Below, in pieces: positions 62,359-64,000 of a stretch of DNA of 64,000 nucleotides (its first letter is position 1; each line of letters starts with the position of its first letter). The DNA comes from Melioribacter sp. (lineage in GTDB: Bacteria > Bacteroidota > Ignavibacteria > Ignavibacteriales > Melioribacteraceae). A program made the translations under genes and the position numbers. The stretch is taken from contig DYHW01000007.1 of assembly GCA_020723965.1 (NCBI GenBank), positions 52,766-116,765 of the forward strand, written 5' to 3'. A model generated the notes under the pieces. The model made no database searches and had not been told where the DNA came from. It was given only the letters and a program-made list of their open reading frames with translations.

Positions 62359-62481
62359 GAACGGGCAATTGCAGTTAACGTCACGCGTGTAGCCGAAGTT
62401 GCCGAAGCGTAGCGAAGGCAATTTGGGAGAGGGCGGTACTCCGCCCGAACCGGCTACACGCTGTTATATGCAGTTGACCTA
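62359..62481. repeat. attC-like palindrome between cassette 1 and cassette 2
   Basis: On the + strand, GTTAAC (62374-62379), five bases, then GCGTGTAGCCG (62385-62395) pairs with CGGCTACACGC (62451-62461), one base, then GTTATAT. Inner hairpins are TTGCC/GGCAA and GGGCGG-TACT-CCGCCC. The layout (outer box, spacer, long stem, variable loop, stem, outer box) is that of an integron attC. The left extension belongs to cassette 2 and the right extension to cassette 1, each matching its own far end. Confidence 0.78.
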
Positions 62482-62486
62482 ATACC

Positions 62487-63044
62487 CTATTTCCAGTTTC
62501 TGCTATCTATATAATTATTCAATATATATTCATATTCTTTATCCGTAAAGGGCATTACAGTTGCTTTGTATTTATCCTTCATCTTTATAGTATTATTATC
62601 AAAAAATACTATTGCTTTTTCGCCTTCATTTACAGTGCAAATAGTGAAAGTCTTGCCCGTCTCATCTATTTCATATATGATAACATCACCACATAAAGCA
62701 TAAAATTCATCTGTATATGGTTTATCGCCTGGTTTGATAAAAATATCAGGTCTTTCGGATAATGGGTTAGCCTCTTTTAACCAGCAAGATGTTCTGTATT
62801 TTCCGCAACCACCTTTTTTAGAAATAAGTATTTCTCCAAAGTATTCTGGTCTCAAACCAAGTGGGCTTTCTTTTAACTCAAATTCTGAACCCTTTTTTAA
62901 TCTTAGAATAGTTCCATCATTTTCTCTCAACTCGATATTGGATTGAGCTTTTAATAAAACATTCTTTTTTACTACCCCAGTTTTTTGATCGATTGCATCA
63001 AATTGCTTTCGATCCTGCTTTGTGTGTGTTACTCTCCAACTCAT
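62487..63044 (-). CDS. FecR-like cytoplasmic protein of unknown function (cassette 1 cargo)
   Basis: This 185-residue protein has no signal peptide. Residues about 28-60 (VLLKAQSNIELRENDGTILRLKKGSEFEL) look like the FecR beta-jelly-roll core. The rest holds several Cys (GGCGKYRTSCW) and beta strands without a known family. A strong AAAGGAG ribosome binding site precedes the ATG. The stop codon is six bases from the cassette-end inverted repeat. Function is unknown, as is common for cassette cargo. Confidence 0.75.
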   Translation of the reverse strand: MSWRVTHTKQDRKQFDAIDQKTGVVKKNVLLKAQSNIELRENDGTILRLKKGSEFELKESPLGLRPEYFGEILISKKGGCGKYRTSCWLKEANPLSERPDIFIKPGDKPYTDEFYALCGDVIIYEIDETGKTFTICTVNEGEKAIVFFDNNTIKMKDKYKATVMPFTDKEYEYILNNYIDSRNWK

Positions 63045-63082
63045 TTTTTTTCTCCTTTGATATTTTATTACCTATATAAGAA

Positions 63083-63101
63083 TAGGTCAATTGCATATAA
63101 C
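63083..63101. repeat. attI-like junction at the head of cassette 1
   Basis: On the minus strand this 19-base element starts GTTATATGC and is the inverse match (18 of 19) of the cassette 1 end at 62463-62481. If it is cut after the G, as in integron sites, the first cassette would start here. The first box GTTATAT departs by one position from the GTTRRRY consensus. Confidence 0.65.
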
Positions 63102-63111
63102 TTTTTGAATT

Positions 63112-63166
63112 ATGCCATATGGCGTGTATCCATCCAATATGGTATGTTATACGCCATATGGCGTTT
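63112..63166. promoter_or_regulatory. regularly spaced CCATATGG elements beside the junction
   Basis: Two exact direct copies of GCCATATGGCGT (63114-63125 and 63153-63164) flank an intermediate CCAATATGG (63134-63142), so three palindromic boxes are spaced 19-20 bases apart. They lie between the recombinase stop and the attI-like point. They could be recombinase-binding repeats, like the direct repeats of attI, or regulator sites. The right copy overlaps the recombinase stop codon. Confidence 0.6.
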
Positions 63167-63939
63167 ATTTCGTTCTTAAAGCTTGGTCTAAAGGATTCAC
63201 AATCTTACCAAGCAACTTCTTACTAACGTGTGTGTAAATTTCTGTTGTCTTACTACTACTATGTCCTAGCAGTTCTTGTATGTAGCGTAAATCCACTCCA
63301 CTTTCTAATAAATGGGTAGCCCCGCAACAAAACTGCGGGATAAACTCCACTATGTCTTAATCCATGAAGCGAAATCTCTTTTCAAATACCAGCTGCTTTT
63401 ACTGCTCGTTGAAAAACGTTTTGAATGCTTCGTTCGGACAAATGTTTCTGACCATCTCCACCATCAAATAAATATTCTTCTGGTTTATACTGTTTGTAAT
63501 ATACCCGCAACACCACAAGAGCGGCGTCCGAAAGCAATGTGTACCGATCCTTTTTTCCTTTTGCTCCGTGTAGATGAATCATTTTTCGTTGTCCGTCAAT
63601 ATCGGCAACTTTGAGCCGCACACTTTCGCCCACACGCAATCCGGCAGAATAAATTAACATCAGTAATGTTTTGTGTTTCAAATTATCGACATGCGAAAAA
63701 ATCTTTAACACTTCATCTTGGCTCAGCACATTTGGGAGTTTCTTTTCTTTCTCCGGGCGCGGAATATCGACAATCGTGAACGGTCGCTTATACAATTCCA
63801 CGTATAAGAATCGAATGGCGTTGAACGCTTGGTTCACCGTTGCGGCGGAAAGTTTTTTGCGTTCGATCAGATAAAGCAAGTAGGAACGAATATCTTCATT
63901 CAAGAGCTCGCGCGGATGTTTCGGCGAAAAGTAATTCAC
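63165..63939 (-). pseudogene. broken XerC/D-like tyrosine recombinase
   Basis: The tyrosine recombinase is present in pieces. The first (63385-63939) has the core-binding region NQAFNAIRFLY, catalytic Arg in SAGLRVGES and Lys in GAKGKKDR. An in-frame TGA at 63382-63384 precedes [11 protein letters not shown] (the H-x-x-R box). A 25-base net insertion within 63321-63348, containing the hairpin CCCGCA/TGCGGG, then shifts frame. The last piece (63165-63320) has [31 protein letters not shown] with the His and the catalytic Tyr. The visible N-terminus begins at a GTG, with a TAG just upstream. It lacks the extra helix insertion of IntI. Confidence 0.85.
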
Positions 63940-64000
63940 AAAGCTCTGTACAGCTTCAGATGGAAATGGAATTTCCTAAATTAACAACAATGTAAAATTT

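Noticed and set aside
63165..63939. Naming the recombinase intI
   Set aside because: The IntI-specific insertion is missing and the gene reads toward the cassettes, so only a tyrosine recombinase of XerC/D type is supported.

Overview
The window looks like a chromosomal segment of a member of Ignavibacteriota or a close relative in the Chlorobi/Bacteroidetes group. The DNA is A+T-rich. One secreted protein ends in the 'NYPNPFNP' type IX-secretion sorting domain typical of that group. Other markers are an Rnf complex, a complete menaquinone cluster and many short palindromic intergenic repeats. No rRNA, tRNA or CRISPR array was seen. The assignment is inference from gene content, not from a marker-gene search.

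Layout. 1-3.4 kb holds a cut-off PAS protein and a sigma-54 response regulator/histidine kinase pair. 3.6-5.2 kb holds a DUF4139 protein. 5.5-13.3 kb is a leftward surface-sugar operon: glycosyltransferase-like protein, cytidylyltransferase, split transketolase, four-helix-bundle protein, class-III aminotransferase, SDR, KdsC-like phosphatase and NeuB-like synthase. It suggests an unusual nonulosonic-type sugar. 13.7-20.4 kb is an Rnf operon (rnfC-D-G-E-A, apbE, rnfB, rseC-like). 20.7-23.1 kb holds an enoyl-reductase-like protein and a MORN/YwqK repeat protein. 23.3-32.1 kb is a full menaquinone set, menF-D-H-B-A-C-E leftward with a MenI-like thioesterase facing it; the quinone is a plausible partner of the Rnf and other respiratory systems. 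32.3-37.5 kb holds marR, prmA, a PBP4 homologue, a TatD/radical-SAM fusion and purM.

37.7-44.6 kb holds a HEPN/MNT pair, hrcA-grpE-dnaJ (no dnaK), a helix-hairpin-helix protein, a pilin-like protein, a PilM-like protein, rsmD and coaD. 44.7-49.2 kb holds two tandem sodium:solute symporter paralogues and a small membrane protein. 49.5-56.5 kb holds a PpiD/SurA-type foldase, an outer-membrane protein, a lipoprotein and a tricorn-type protease. 57-60 kb holds an arsRMC operon with a visible promoter and operator, then a cyclopropane fatty acid synthase.

The right end (about 60.4-64 kb) is the most unusual part. Two single-gene units (about 722 and 1,924 bp) lie in line downstream of a broken XerC/D-like tyrosine recombinase. 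Each unit starts and ends with its own inverted terminal sequence, and large attC-like palindromes close each unit. If each unit is cut at G|TTA and circularised, its two ends would meet and complete a long symmetric attC-like site. A set of regularly spaced palindromes lies between the recombinase and the first unit, where an attI site would be. This reads as an integron-like cassette array whose recombinase lacks the IntI-specific insertion.

A second theme is repeats entering genes. A heptamer repeat is translated inside menE, a palindromic repeat encodes the end of the aminotransferase, and an inverted-repeat-flanked four-helix-bundle gene sits inside the sugar operon.
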